In this document: positions 15,326 to 24,286 of the stretch, in pieces | Layout: each line of letters begins with the position of its first letter | Numbering within the stretch: the stretch's first letter is position 1 | Assembly (NCBI GenBank): GCA_028716825.1 | Contig: JAQUPA010000005.1 | Coordinates: 1-36,082, forward strand | DNA: 36,082 nucleotides | Reading direction: 5' to 3' | Source: Candidatus Paceibacterota bacterium | GTDB lineage: Bacteria; Patescibacteriota; Minisyncoccia; Minisyncoccales; GCA-002788555 | Notes under the pieces: model-generated | What the model was told of the DNA's origin: nothing | What the model saw: only the letters and a program-made list of their open reading frames with translations | Databases searched by the model: none | Made by a program: the position numbers and the translations under genes

Positions 15326-17215
15326 ATGGCAAAAATATTAGGAATAGACCTTGGTACAACTTTTTCAGCAATGGCTGTTGTTGAGGGAGGAAAACCAAAA
15401 ATTATAGAAAACTCAGAGGGTGAACGAACTACAGCCTCTGTTGTTTCTTTTTCAAAAAGCGGAGAAAGGTTAGCTGGAGTTTTAGCAAGACGTCAAGCTA
15501 TAACAAACCCTCAAAATACAATTTATTCTGTAAAACGTCTTATCGGACGCAAGTTTTCTGATGAGCGGGTTCAGAAAGATAAAAAACTTTTATCTTATGA
15601 GATAAAAGAATCTTCAGATGGAGGAATAGAGGTTAAGATGGGAGATAAGTGGTATAAAGCTCAAGAAATATCAGCAATGATTTTACAAAAGCTTAAGGCG
15701 GACGCAGAAGCAAAACTTGGAGAGAAAATAGAAGAAGCTGTGATTACTTGCCCTGCGTACTTCGATGATTCACAAAGAAAAGCAACGAAAGATGCAGGCG
15801 AGATAGCAGGTTTTAAGGTAAAGAGAGTAATTAACGAGCCAACAGCAGCTGCTTTAGCTTATGGACTTGAGAAAAAAAAGGATGAAAAAATCGTAGTTTA
15901 TGATTTCGGGGGCGGAACTTTTGATGTTTCAGTATTAGATGTTGCCGGAGACACAATCGAAGTTAAGTCAACCGGTGGGAATACTCATCTTGGCGGAGAT
16001 GATTTTGATCAGAAAATCATGGATTGGGTCGTAGAAAGTTTTAAAAAGGATGAGAATATTGATCTTGCAGGTGATCCTTTGGCACTCCAGAGGATAAAAG
16101 AAGCAAGCGAAAAAGTAAAAAAGGAACTCTCTACCACAATGCAAGCCGAAATTAATTTGCCATTTATAACTTCCGACAGTTCTGGTCCAAAGCATCTATC
16201 CTATAGTTTATCTCGTTCAAAATTAGAAGATTTAGTCGCAGAATATATTAATGAGTCAATGAAGCATGTTCAGGAAGTAATAAAAGATGCGGATTATCAG
16301 ATTTCTGACATAGACGAAATTATTCTTGTTGGTGGTCAGACAAGAATGCCAAAAATCCAAGAAGAAGTAAAAAAGCTTTTTGGAAAGGAAGCAAATAAAG
16401 AGATTAACCCAGACGAAGTTGTCGCAATTGGAGCTGCGGTCCAGGGTGGTATTATGTCGGGGGACATGAAAGAAGTATTACTTTTGGACGTAACACCACT
16501 TTCCTTAGGGATAGAAACATTAGGGAGCGTAAATACGGTTTTAATCCCCAAAAATACTACAATTCCGACAGAAAAAAAACAGGTTTTTTCAACCGCTGCC
16601 GACAATCAAACTTCTGTTGAGATAAATGTTTTACAGGGAGAAAGACCAATAGCAGGAGATTGTAAGAGCTTAGGAAGATTTATTTTGGACGGTATTCCGC
16701 CCTCTCCAAGGGGAATGCCCCAGATTGAAGTCAGCTTCGATATTGATGCAAATGGTATTTTAAATGTTTCTGCAAAGGATAAAGCAACTGGCAAAGAACA
16801 ATCAATAAGAATTGAAGCGCAGTCCGGACTTTCAGAAGAGGAAATAGAAAAATTAAAGAAAGACGCTGAAGCACATAAAGAGGAAGATGAGAAAAAAAGA
16901 AAAGAGATAGAAGAGAAAAATAAAGCAGAAGCATTAATTTTTACGGCAGAAAAAACTTTAAAAGATATGGGAGATAAAATTCAAAAAGATGTTAAGAAAG
17001 AGGTTGAAGATAAAATCACTGGATTAAAGAAAGCAATGGAAGAGAACAAAACAGAAGATATTCAGCAAAAATCAAAAGAACTTTCAGAAACGCTTCAAAA
17101 AATAGGATCTCAAATGTATCAGCAACAGCAACAGGAGCAGCAAAAAGGAAACCAAGAAGAAAAGAAAGAAGACAAAGACAAGGATGTTGGCGAGGGAGAT
17201 TATAAAAAGAAATAA
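15326..17215 (+). CDS. dnaK: Chaperone protein DnaK (Hsp70)
   Basis: DnaK is the ATP-driven Hsp70 that binds unfolded segments. I start it at ATG 15326 ([20 protein letters not shown]); the upstream in-frame TTG adds five unmatched residues. At 629 aa it is full length. The nucleotide-binding domain has [44 protein letters not shown] and [13 protein letters not shown]. The substrate-binding domain has [16 protein letters not shown] and [12 protein letters not shown], and the lid is a Lys/Glu-rich helical bundle ending in a Gln-rich, then charged, tail. It lies third in the CIRCE-controlled operon. Confidence 0.98.
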   Translation: MAKILGIDLGTTFSAMAVVEGGKPKIIENSEGERTTASVVSFSKSGERLAGVLARRQAITNPQNTIYSVKRLIGRKFSDERVQKDKKLLSYEIKESSDGGIEVKMGDKWYKAQEISAMILQKLKADAEAKLGEKIEEAVITCPAYFDDSQRKATKDAGEIAGFKVKRVINEPTAAALAYGLEKKKDEKIVVYDFGGGTFDVSVLDVAGDTIEVKSTGGNTHLGGDDFDQKIMDWVVESFKKDENIDLAGDPLALQRIKEASEKVKKELSTTMQAEINLPFITSDSSGPKHLSYSLSRSKLEDLVAEYINESMKHVQEVIKDADYQISDIDEIILVGGQTRMPKIQEEVKKLFGKEANKEINPDEVVAIGAAVQGGIMSGDMKEVLLLDVTPLSLGIETLGSVNTVLIPKNTTIPTEKKQVFSTAADNQTSVEINVLQGERPIAGDCKSLGRFILDGIPPSPRGMPQIEVSFDIDANGILNVSAKDKATGKEQSIRIEAQSGLSEEEIEKLKKDAEAHKEEDEKKRKEIEEKNKAEALIFTAEKTLKDMGDKIQKDVKKEVEDKITGLKKAMEENKTEDIQQKSKELSETLQKIGSQMYQQQQQEQQKGNQEEKKEDKDKDVGEGDYKKK

Positions 17216-17270
17216 CCCTCATTAAAAATATCATTGTTTATAATGCAAGAAATAGCAATATTAAAATAAA

Positions 17271-18356
17271 ATGGCAAAAGATTACTATCAAGTTTTAGGA
17301 GTATCCAGTGGCGCTTCGCAAGAAGAAATAAAAAAAGCCTTTCATAAATTAGCTCATGAGCATCATCCAGATAAGGGGGGAGATTCGACAAAATTTAAAG
17401 AGATTAATGAAGCATACCAGGTTTTAGGAAATAAAGAGAAAAGAGCGCAGTACGATCAGTTTGGAAGTACGTTTGACCAGGCGGGATTTCAGGGAGGACA
17501 AAATCCTTTTTCCCAAGCCGGATTTGATTTTAATAATTTCGGTGGAAATTTTGATAATTCAATTTTTGAAGATATCTTTGAGGGATTTTTTGGCGGAGCT
17601 TCTCCTTTTTCTTCAAGAAAAAGAGAAAGAAAAGAAAAAGATATTGCAGTTGACGTTAAAATTACCTTAGAGGAGGTTTTAAACGGAGTAGAAAAAGAAA
17701 TTAATCTTGCAAAAAATGTAGAATGTGAGCGTTGTAAGGGAAGCGGGGCTGAACTAAAGACAGAAATGAAAAGATGCCCTTCGTGTGGAGGCCAGGGTAC
17801 AGTCAAAGAAGTAAAAAGAACGATTCTCGGAACATTTGCAAAAACAAGTACTTGTCCTCAGTGTTTTGGCAAGGGCGAAATTCCAGAAAAGAAATGTCAA
17901 AAATGTGGTGGAGAGGGCAGGTTAAGAGAAACAGAAAAAATTTTAGTTTCAATTCCTGCTGGGGTTTCTGACGGAGAAACGCTAAAAATAGAAGGCAAGG
18001 GTGAAGCAGGCGGGAGAATGGCAAAATCAGGGGATCTTTATGTAAGATTCTACGTTGCAGAACATTCCAAGTTTAAAAGAAGAGGAGATGATATTTATTA
18101 TGAACTTGATGCTAGTTTTTCAGAGGCCTCTCTTGGAATAAAAAAAGATGTACCTACTTTAGCAGGAGAGATTGAACTTAAGGTTCCTGCTGGAACTCAA
18201 AATGGAAAATTGTTAAGATTAAAAGGTATGGGCATCCCACATCTTCATGGAAGAGGAAAAGGCGATATGTATGTTAAAATAAATGTTAAAACCCCTTCAA
18301 AATTGACAAGAAAACAAAAAAAGATTATAGAAGATTTGAAAAAAGAAGGACTTTAA
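17271..18356 (+). CDS. dnaJ: Chaperone protein DnaJ (Hsp40, type I)
   Basis: DnaJ delivers clients to DnaK and stimulates its ATPase. The 361-aa protein has an N-terminal J domain with HPD at 32-34, then a Gly/Phe-rich linker (about 72-115). Four CxxCxGxG zinc repeats follow (CERCKGSG from C152, then CPSCGGQG, CPQCFGKG and CQKCGGEG from C209), then the two C-terminal beta-barrel substrate-binding domains. All type I features are present. It follows dnaK by 55 nt and ends the hrcA-grpE-dnaK-dnaJ run. Confidence 0.98.
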   Translation: MAKDYYQVLGVSSGASQEEIKKAFHKLAHEHHPDKGGDSTKFKEINEAYQVLGNKEKRAQYDQFGSTFDQAGFQGGQNPFSQAGFDFNNFGGNFDNSIFEDIFEGFFGGASPFSSRKRERKEKDIAVDVKITLEEVLNGVEKEINLAKNVECERCKGSGAELKTEMKRCPSCGGQGTVKEVKRTILGTFAKTSTCPQCFGKGEIPEKKCQKCGGEGRLRETEKILVSIPAGVSDGETLKIEGKGEAGGRMAKSGDLYVRFYVAEHSKFKRRGDDIYYELDASFSEASLGIKKDVPTLAGEIELKVPAGTQNGKLLRLKGMGIPHLHGRGKGDMYVKINVKTPSKLTRKQKKIIEDLKKEGL

Positions 18357-18376
18357 ATTAATACGGAGGCGTGGCT

Positions 18377-18406
18377 TCGGCCCAAGGCCGACCAGCCTAG
18401 GGCTGG
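18377..18406. repeat. Two abutting GC-rich hairpins
   Basis: TCGGCC-CAA-GGCCGA (18377-18391) is followed without a gap by CCAGCC-TAG-GGCTGG (18392-18406). Each is a perfect 6-bp stem with a 3-nt loop. The stretch is far more GC-rich than its surroundings and sits 18 nt before the GIY-YIG gene. No T-run follows on either strand, so it is not an ordinary terminator. Confidence 0.7.
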
Positions 18407-18424
18407 GAGTAGATAGAAATTATT

Positions 18425-18673
18425 ATGTTTTATGTATATATCTTAAAGAGTTCCAGAAATGGTAAACTATATAAGGGAGTTACTGATGATTTAAAAAGAA
18501 GGATAAAAGAGCATAATTTGGGAAATTCAGTTTTTACAAAAAACAATGGTCCGTGGCATCTTATATATTACGAAGCGTTTATTTCAAAAAAAGATGCGAA
18601 AAGAGAAGAGTTGTTTTTAAAATCAGGCAGAGGAAAAGAGAGAATAAGATATTTATTACAAGATATAAAATAA
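18425..18673 (+). CDS. Small GIY-YIG domain protein (UPF0213-like)
   Basis: An 82-aa stand-alone GIY-YIG domain. The two motif strands read YVYILKS (3-9) and LYKGVT (15-20), so the classic GIY and YIG appear as VYI and YKG. Other family positions are visible: R26 in LKRRIKEH, H30, and E50 in YYEAF, then KKDAKREELFLKSGRGKERI. Such proteins are structure-related to UvrC and homing nucleases, but their cellular role is mostly unknown. It lies between dnaJ and tRNA-Ser, right after tandem GC hairpins. That context could mean a mobile origin or simple co-location; nothing in the sequence decides. Confidence 0.85.
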   Translation: MFYVYILKSSRNGKLYKGVTDDLKRRIKEHNLGNSVFTKNNGPWHLIYYEAFISKKDAKREELFLKSGRGKERIRYLLQDIK

Positions 18674-18677
18674 ACAA

Positions 18678-18765
18678 GGAAGGGTGGCTGAGTGGTTTAA
18701 AGCAACGGGTTGCTAACCCGTGCCGCTTAAACAGCGGCTCGTGGGTTCAAATCCCACCCCTTCCG
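18678..18765 (+). tRNA. tRNA-Ser (anticodon GCU)
   Basis: An 88-nt class II tRNA with acceptor GGAAGGG/CCCTTCC, anticodon stem ACGGG/CCCGT, anticodon GCT at 18712-18714, long variable arm GCCGCT/AGCGGC, T arm GTGGG-TTCAAAT-CCCAC and discriminator G. CCA is not encoded. It begins 4 nt after the GIY-YIG stop. Confidence 0.95.
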
Positions 18766-18806
18766 CTTTAGTGAGCTTTACGGGACATTTCATTTTTAAG
18801 ATTTTT

Positions 18807-18893
18807 GGAGGGGTGCCAGAGCGGCCGAATGGGATGGTCTTGAAAACCATTGTGGCAGCAATGTCACCGGGGGTTCGAATCCCTCCCCCTCCG
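18807..18893 (+). tRNA. tRNA-Ser (anticodon UGA)
   Basis: An 87-nt class II tRNA with acceptor GGAGGGG/CCCCTCC, anticodon stem ATGGT/ACCAT, loop CTTGAAA with anticodon TGA, T arm GGGGG-TTCGAAT-CCCTC and discriminator G. CCA is not encoded. Its last 12 nt plus the next base are repeated exactly at 18987-18999. Confidence 0.95.
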
Positions 18894-18999
18894 CCATCCT
18901 TCGCTAAAGCTACGGAATGGCTATTTTGTAGATTTGGCGAGGATTTTTGGGAGTAAATTGGTATTCCGAAATCTTGATGAAGGATACCTCCCCCTCCGC
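18882..18999. mobile_element. MITE-like mini-element inserted at the 3' end of tRNA-Ser(UGA)
   Basis: A 90-bp core (18896-18985) is bounded by imperfect 23-bp terminal inverted repeats (18896-18918 and 18963-18985, 16 of 23 matching). Outer boxes ATCCTTC/GAAGGAT and inner boxes CGGAAT/ATTCCG are exact. The core is flanked by 13-bp direct repeats CCTCCCCCTCCGC (18882-18894, the end of the tRNA gene, and 18987-18999), with exactly one base between repeat and core on each side. It contains no ORF. The structure fits insertion with target duplication or site-specific integration that preserved the tRNA. Confidence 0.6.
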
Positions 19000-19014
19000 A
19001 GATTTTTCAAAAAC

Positions 19015-20169
19015 ATGCAGAACAAAAAATTTATAGTTATATTAATAATATTGTCGTTGGTTTTTGGTTTTAGTGGAGCTATATTAGGTATAAAACTTTA
19101 TCCATCAATTTTTCCTACGACTCAAAATATCGAAACAACAACAGCTAAAGTTTCAACAAGTGAAGAGAAAGCAGTTATAAATACCGTAAAGAAAGTATCT
19201 CCCGCAGTGGTTAGTGTAATTTTAACAAAAGATGTTCCGGTCTTTGAAGAATATTGGTCCTCTCCTTATCAGTTTCTTCCAGAATACAGACAGAAAGGAA
19301 CTAAAGAGCAGCAAGTTGGAGGAGGGACTGGATTTATTATTTCATCCGATGGCATGATTTTAACTAATAAACATGTAGTTTCAACAGAAGGAGTTGATTA
19401 CACAGTTGTTTTATCCGACGGGAAGAAATATTCAGCAGAGATTTTAGCAAGAGATCCTTCGCAAGATATCGCAGTTTTAAAAATAAAAGCCAAAAATCTT
19501 ACAACAGTAAAGCTGGGAGATTCAGATAAAATTCAGGTTGGGCAGAGTGTAATTGCAATCGGATACGCCCTTGGAGAATTTCAAAATACTGTTTCGGTTG
19601 GAGTGGTGTCTGGAATAGGAAGAACTATTACAGCAGGAAATTTAACTTCAGCCCAAACAGAAGAATTGCAGGAACTTATTCAGACAGATGCTGCAATTAA
19701 TTCAGGAAATTCGGGAGGGCCGCTTTTAAATCTATCAGGCGAGGTTATTGGAATAAACACTGCTATGGCCTCGGGCGCTGAGAATATTGGTTTTTCAATA
19801 CCAATAAATAGCATTAAAAATGCCATTAGCGAGGTAGAGAAAACAGGAAAGATATCTTATCCATTTTTGGGAGTAAACCACACAATTATAAATGACACAA
19901 TAAAAAAAGAGCAAAATTTATCAGTAAATTACGGAGCATTAGTTATAAAGGATAATAATGGAATCGCTGTGGTATCTGGGAGTGCCGCAGAAAAAGCAGG
20001 GCTTCGAGAAAACGATATTATTTTAGAAATCAATGGAAAAAAAATAACAGAAAAAAATACATTAAGTAAAGTTATTCTTTCTTATAAAGTTGGCGATAAA
20101 ATTAAATTAAAAGTTTTAAGAAACGGGAAACAAATCTTTCTTGGAGTTACACTTCAAGAAAAACAATAA
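19015..20169 (+). CDS. HtrA/DegP-family serine protease with PDZ domain
   Basis: An extracytoplasmic quality-control protease. I chose ATG 19015 (MQNKKFIVILIILSL); the open frame reaches back into tRNA-Ser, which cannot be coding. The 384-aa protein has an N-terminal membrane anchor or signal (about 5-28). The trypsin-like domain has catalytic H120 (TNKHVVS), D151 (SQDIAVLKI) and S233 (NSGNSGGPLL). One C-terminal PDZ domain (about 300-382) includes SAAEKAGLRENDIILEINGK. One PDZ is the DegS/HtrA-like layout, not the two of DegP. It is followed by clpB after a 97-bp spacer. Confidence 0.95.
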   Translation: MQNKKFIVILIILSLVFGFSGAILGIKLYPSIFPTTQNIETTTAKVSTSEEKAVINTVKKVSPAVVSVILTKDVPVFEEYWSSPYQFLPEYRQKGTKEQQVGGGTGFIISSDGMILTNKHVVSTEGVDYTVVLSDGKKYSAEILARDPSQDIAVLKIKAKNLTTVKLGDSDKIQVGQSVIAIGYALGEFQNTVSVGVVSGIGRTITAGNLTSAQTEELQELIQTDAAINSGNSGGPLLNLSGEVIGINTAMASGAENIGFSIPINSIKNAISEVEKTGKISYPFLGVNHTIINDTIKKEQNLSVNYGALVIKDNNGIAVVSGSAAEKAGLRENDIILEINGKKITEKNTLSKVILSYKVGDKIKLKVLRNGKQIFLGVTLQEKQ

Positions 20170-20175
20170 TTTGTA

Positions 20176-20204
20176 ATCCGCCTACGTTAAAACTTCGGCG
20201 GGAT
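20176..20204. repeat. Short dispersed repeat between htrA and clpB
   Basis: A 29-bp imperfect palindrome with CCGCC (20178-20182) and GGCGG (20197-20201) arms. Its central part, CGTTAAAACTTCGG, matches 11 of 14 positions of the left end of the element beside tRNA-Ser (CGCTAAAGCTACGG). It may be a solo or degenerate copy of the same repeat family, or a weak htrA terminator. Confidence 0.4.
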
Positions 20205-20226
20205 GCAAGAATTTATAATTTACTTC

Positions 20227-20245
20227 AATTTTATTTAATAAAATT
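20227..20245. promoter_or_regulatory. Perfect AT-rich palindrome upstream of clpB
   Basis: AATTTTAT-TTA-ATAAAATT, with 8-bp arms and a 3-nt centre, 22 nt before the clpB ATG. It may be an operator for a heat-shock regulator, but AT-rich palindromes arise easily here. It does not resemble CIRCE. Confidence 0.25.
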
Positions 20246-20266
20246 AAACTAAAATAATTATCTAAC

Positions 20267-22933
20267 ATGGACGGTCAAAATTTTACAATTAAAGCGCAGG
20301 AAGCAATTCAGAGAGCCCAGGAGATAGCAAGTGGAAAGCAACATCAACAGATAGATGTTTTGCATTTATTTGCGGCTTTGTTAGAGGATGAAAAAGGGTT
20401 TGTAAATGTAATTTTAAGAAGGCTTGGTAAGGACGTTTCTCAAATAAAGTCCAAAACAGATGATTTTTTACTTGCTTTGCCAAGAGTTTTTGGGCAGTCT
20501 TCTTTGGGGCAAGTTTATCTGACTCAAGATTTTGCAAGAGTTATGGATAGAGCAAAGAGTGAGGCAAAAGAAATGGGAGACGAATTTATTTCGGTTGAAC
20601 ATTTGTTTTTGGGTATTATTGGAAGTAGCAGCAGGGTGAAAGAAATTCTTGTAGATGTAAGTCACGATGATGTTTTGAAGGTAATTAAAGATATAAGAGG
20701 TGGACAAAAAGTTACTGATCAGACGCCAGAGGCAAAGTATCAGGTAATTGATAAATTCTCAAGAAATCTTACCAAAGAAGCCCGTGAAAAAAAATTAGAT
20801 CCTGTTATTGGCAGGGAAGAAGAAATAAGGAGAGTAATCCAGGTTATCTCAAGACGAACAAAAAATAACCCTGTTTTAATTGGAGAGGCAGGAGTTGGTA
20901 AGACCGCAATTGTTGAGGGATTGGCACAACGTATCGCTTTTGGAGACGTACCAGAGAGTCTCAAAGACAAAGAAATCATCTCTCTTGATCTTGGATCGAT
21001 GATAGCGGGAACGAAATATAGGGGTGAATTTGAAGACAGACTTAAGGCATTCCTTAAGGCAATAAATAGACGCAAAGGAAAATATATTTTATCAATTGAT
21101 GAGCTTCATACTTTAGTTGGCGCAGGTGCGGCCGAAGGCGCTATTGATGCTTCTAATCTTTTAAAGCCTGCGTTAGCCAGGGGAGAGCTTCGTGCAATTG
21201 GTGCAACTACTCTTAAGGAATATCAAAAATATATTGAAAAGGACCCAGCGCTTGAGAGAAGATTTCAGCCAGTTTATGTTAAAGAACCAACAATTGAAGA
21301 CACTTTAGCCATACTAAGGGGCATTAAGGAAAAATATGAGTTACATCATGGTATTAAGATAAAAGATTCTGCCCTTGTAACAGCTGTTAGTCTATCAAAA
21401 CGTTATATTTCAGACAGGTTTTTGCCAGACAAAGCAGTTGACTTAATGGATGAAGCAGCTTCAGCTCTGCGTCTTGAAGTTGAATCAGAGCCGACAGAAT
21501 TAGATAATATTAAAAGGGAGATGATGAAGTTGCAAGTCGAAAAAGAGGCCCTAAAGAAAGAAAAAACTTCAAAAATAAGATTAAAAGAAGTAGAAAAGAA
21601 ATTAGCGGATTTTCAGGAGGCAAGAGATAAAATTGAAATTCAGTGGAGAAAAGAAAAATCAATTATTGAAAATATAAAGTTAACAAAAAAGAAATTAGAA
21701 AAATTAAGAGAAGAAGCAGAAGTTGCAGAAAAAAAAGGAGAGTTACAAGAAATTGCAGAATTAAGATATGATCAAATTCCAAAAACAGAAAGAAAATTTC
21801 AGAAATTAGAAAGAGATCTTAAAAAATTCCAGGGTAAAAAGAGAGTTTTAAAGCAGGAAGTAACCGAAGAAGATATCGCAAGAATTGTCTCTCGTTGGAC
21901 AGGAATTCCAGTCGAGCGAATGCTTGAGTCAGAAAGTAAGAAACTTGTCAGGATGGAAAATGAACTTCATAAAAGAATTGTCGATCAAGAAGAAGCAGTA
22001 AAAGCAGTCTCAAACGCTATTCGTCGTTCTCGTGCCGGAGTTGCCGAAGAAAAAAAACCAACAGGCGTATTTTTATTCCTTGGCCCAACTGGAGTTGGAA
22101 AAACAGAACTTGCTCGTGCATTAGCTGAATTTCTTTTTGATGATGAAAATGCAATGGTCAGAGTTGATATGTCAGAATATACGGAAAAACACACTGTAGC
22201 GAAATTTATTGGTTCACCTCCAGGATATGTTGGTCATGAAGAGGGAGGACAGCTTACAGAAAAAATTAGAAGAAGACCGTATAGTGTTATTCTTTTTGAT
22301 GAGATTGAAAAAGCGCACCCTGAAGTTTTCAATATTTTACTTCAAGTTTTTGACGAGGGCAGGTTGACAGATGCCAAGGGTCGGGTGGTTAATTTTAAAA
22401 ATACGATTATTATAATGACTTCAAATATTGGATCTGAAGAGATTGCCCAGACTAAAGATATAGGTTTTGAAGAAGAAAAAAAGAAGGCAAAAGATATAAA
22501 AGAACAATCAAGGAAAAGATTAAGATTAAAGATAGAAGAAAAACTAAGAGATTATTTCAAGCCAGAGTTTTTAAATAGGTTGGACGAGGTCATTATCTTT
22601 AATTATCTGACCCAAAAAGATCTTGAGAAAATAGTTTCTTTGCAAGTTAAAGAATTAGCAAAAAGAGTTGAAGAAAAGGGGATTAAAATTATAGTATCAA
22701 AAGAAGCTAAAAAAATACTCGTAAAAGAGGGTTTTGATGAGAATTTTGGTGCAAGGCCGCTCAAAAGAACAATCCAAAATCTTATTATGAATCCTTTAGC
22801 GCAAATGATTATAGAAGGAAAGGTAAAAGAGGGGGGTAAGGTAAAGATAGACGTCAAAGACGGCTTAATAGAGATTTTAACCGCAGTAAAAAGAGCCAAG
22901 AAACCAAGAAAAAGAGAAATGGCAAGGGTTTAA
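20267..22933 (+). CDS. clpB: ATP-dependent disaggregase ClpB
   Basis: ClpB is a hexameric AAA+ machine that, with DnaK/DnaJ/GrpE, extracts proteins from aggregates. The 888-aa protein has a Clp-N domain (about 1-145), AAA1 with Walker A GEAGVGKT (206-213), and the ClpB-type coiled-coil M domain (about 400-530, rich in Lys/Glu). AAA2 follows with Walker A GPTGVGKT (606-613), the pore region [15 protein letters not shown] and [16 protein letters not shown]. The M domain separates it from ClpC/ClpA only by length, so ClpC is the main alternative; the C-terminus lacks a recognisable ClpP-binding loop. Its partners dnaK-dnaJ-grpE are nearby, but no CIRCE is seen upstream. Confidence 0.9.
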   Translation: MDGQNFTIKAQEAIQRAQEIASGKQHQQIDVLHLFAALLEDEKGFVNVILRRLGKDVSQIKSKTDDFLLALPRVFGQSSLGQVYLTQDFARVMDRAKSEAKEMGDEFISVEHLFLGIIGSSSRVKEILVDVSHDDVLKVIKDIRGGQKVTDQTPEAKYQVIDKFSRNLTKEAREKKLDPVIGREEEIRRVIQVISRRTKNNPVLIGEAGVGKTAIVEGLAQRIAFGDVPESLKDKEIISLDLGSMIAGTKYRGEFEDRLKAFLKAINRRKGKYILSIDELHTLVGAGAAEGAIDASNLLKPALARGELRAIGATTLKEYQKYIEKDPALERRFQPVYVKEPTIEDTLAILRGIKEKYELHHGIKIKDSALVTAVSLSKRYISDRFLPDKAVDLMDEAASALRLEVESEPTELDNIKREMMKLQVEKEALKKEKTSKIRLKEVEKKLADFQEARDKIEIQWRKEKSIIENIKLTKKKLEKLREEAEVAEKKGELQEIAELRYDQIPKTERKFQKLERDLKKFQGKKRVLKQEVTEEDIARIVSRWTGIPVERMLESESKKLVRMENELHKRIVDQEEAVKAVSNAIRRSRAGVAEEKKPTGVFLFLGPTGVGKTELARALAEFLFDDENAMVRVDMSEYTEKHTVAKFIGSPPGYVGHEEGGQLTEKIRRRPYSVILFDEIEKAHPEVFNILLQVFDEGRLTDAKGRVVNFKNTIIIMTSNIGSEEIAQTKDIGFEEEKKKAKDIKEQSRKRLRLKIEEKLRDYFKPEFLNRLDEVIIFNYLTQKDLEKIVSLQVKELAKRVEEKGIKIIVSKEAKKILVKEGFDENFGARPLKRTIQNLIMNPLAQMIIEGKVKEGGKVKIDVKDGLIEILTAVKRAKKPRKREMARV

Positions 22934-22940
22934 TATTCTT

Positions 22941-24200
22941 ATGCGATATATTGCAGATTTTCACATTCATTCAAAATACTCAAGAGCCACATCTCAAAAA
23001 ACCGATCTTGAAAATCTTGAAAAGTGGGCAAAGACAAAAGGCATTTCTATCTTAGGAACTGGCGATTTTACGCATCCAGAGTGGCTTCGAGAAATAAAAG
23101 AAAAATTAGAGCCCGTTGAAGAAGGACTTTTTAAATTAAAAGGAAGTGATGGAAAAGTGAAATTTATTTTAACGACAGAACTGAGCTGTATTTATACAAA
23201 AAATGACAAGGTTAGGAAAATTCACATAATGATTTTTTCTCCTTCTATTAAAGCAATTGAAAGAATTAACACCCAGCTTTCATGGACTTCAAATCTAAAG
23301 TCCGATGGCAGACCAATTTTAGGAATGGATGCAAAGGATCTTGCAAAACTTGTTTTTAATTCTTCCCCCGAATGCTTAATTGTTCCGGCCCACATTTGGA
23401 CTCCTTGGTTTTCTTTATTCGGTTCGCGTTCTGGTTTTGATACTATTGAAGAATGTTTTGAGGATTTAGCTCCTAATATTTTTGCCTTAGAGACTGGACT
23501 TTCTTCGGATCCGGAGATGAATTGGCGACTGTCCGCGCTTGATAAATATACTTTAATTTCAAATTCTGATAGCCATTCACCGCAAAAACTTGGCAGAGAA
23601 GCTAACATTTTTGAGGGAGAAAATATTAACTATCAGATTATAGCAGATGGAATTAAAAAAGGAGGCAAAGAAAAAAGCCAATTTAACTTAATAAAAACCA
23701 TTGAATTTTTTCCAGAAGAGGGGAAATACCATTTTGACGGTCATAGAAATTGTGAGGTGCGTTTATCCCCGGAAGAAAGAAAAAGTCATGGTGGAATTTG
23801 TCCCGTGTGCAGAAGGCCTTTAACTGTTGGTGTTCTATCCCGGGTTGATGAATTAGCAGATAGGGAATTAGGTTATAAGCCCAAAACAGCAGTCCCTTTT
23901 GTTAAAATTGTTCCTTTACCAGAGATAATTGCAGAAGTCTTTGGTAAAAGTTCTGCAAATTCAAAGTTTGTTGACAACGAATATCAGTCATTAATTAGTA
24001 ATTTTGGCAGTGAGTTTGATATTTTACTTGATGTTTCAATTGAAGAAATCAAAAAAATCTCACCTGAAATTGCAGAAGGGATTGAAATTGTAAGAAATCA
24101 AAATATTAAGATCTTACCAGGATATGATGGGGAATTTGGCAAAGTAAGCCTTTTTGAAGCAGAAGAAGAAAAAAAAGCCGCTCAAAACACCTTATTTTAA
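22941..24200 (+). CDS. Endonuclease Q-like PHP-domain DNA repair nuclease
   Basis: EndoQ, first described in Thermococcales, nicks DNA 5' of deaminated bases (uracil, hypoxanthine) and AP sites. This 419-aa protein has the same length and architecture. A PHP domain carries metal ligands H8 and H10 (DFHIHSKYSRATS), D42, E80, H95, H151 (AHIWTPWFS) and D210-H212 (SNSDSHSPQKLGREAN). A zinc module follows (H268, C271, CPVC at 287-290), then a helical C-terminal domain with LADRELG. It ends in a possible clamp-binding tail (KKAAQNTLF). The gene is 7 nt after clpB and ends before a terminator. The assignment rests on the whole-length pattern; other PHP phosphoesterases lack the zinc module. Confidence 0.85.
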   Translation: MRYIADFHIHSKYSRATSQKTDLENLEKWAKTKGISILGTGDFTHPEWLREIKEKLEPVEEGLFKLKGSDGKVKFILTTELSCIYTKNDKVRKIHIMIFSPSIKAIERINTQLSWTSNLKSDGRPILGMDAKDLAKLVFNSSPECLIVPAHIWTPWFSLFGSRSGFDTIEECFEDLAPNIFALETGLSSDPEMNWRLSALDKYTLISNSDSHSPQKLGREANIFEGENINYQIIADGIKKGGKEKSQFNLIKTIEFFPEEGKYHFDGHRNCEVRLSPEERKSHGGICPVCRRPLTVGVLSRVDELADRELGYKPKTAVPFVKIVPLPEIIAEVFGKSSANSKFVDNEYQSLISNFGSEFDILLDVSIEEIKKISPEIAEGIEIVRNQNIKILPGYDGEFGKVSLFEAEEEKKAAQNTLF

Positions 24201-24230
24201 AATTTTAAATTAATTATTTAAAAGATATTT

Positions 24231-24258
24231 AAAACCCGATGATGGGTTTTTTATTTTT
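24231..24258 (+). terminator. Intrinsic terminator after the EndoQ gene
   Basis: AAAACCC (24231-24237) and GGGTTTT (24244-24250) form a 7-bp stem with a 6-nt loop, followed by a T-rich tract. It ends the clpB-EndoQ unit and lies about 30 nt before the metG ATG. Confidence 0.75.
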
Positions 24259-24269
24259 GGGAAAAATGA

Positions 24270-24275
24270 TAAAAT
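24270..24275 (+). promoter_or_regulatory. Possible -10 box for metG
   Basis: TAAAAT preceded by TGA, 11 nt before the metG ATG. Transcription would start about 5 nt before the ATG, implying a nearly leaderless mRNA. The -35 region overlaps the terminator's T-tract and is weak. Confidence 0.3.
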
Positions 24276-24286
24276 TTAGAATTAAT

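Noticed and set aside
18720-18956. Open frames running through the two tRNA-Ser genes
   Set aside because: They follow tRNA sequence in a coding frame by chance; the tRNA structures are complete and the HtrA start is downstream.
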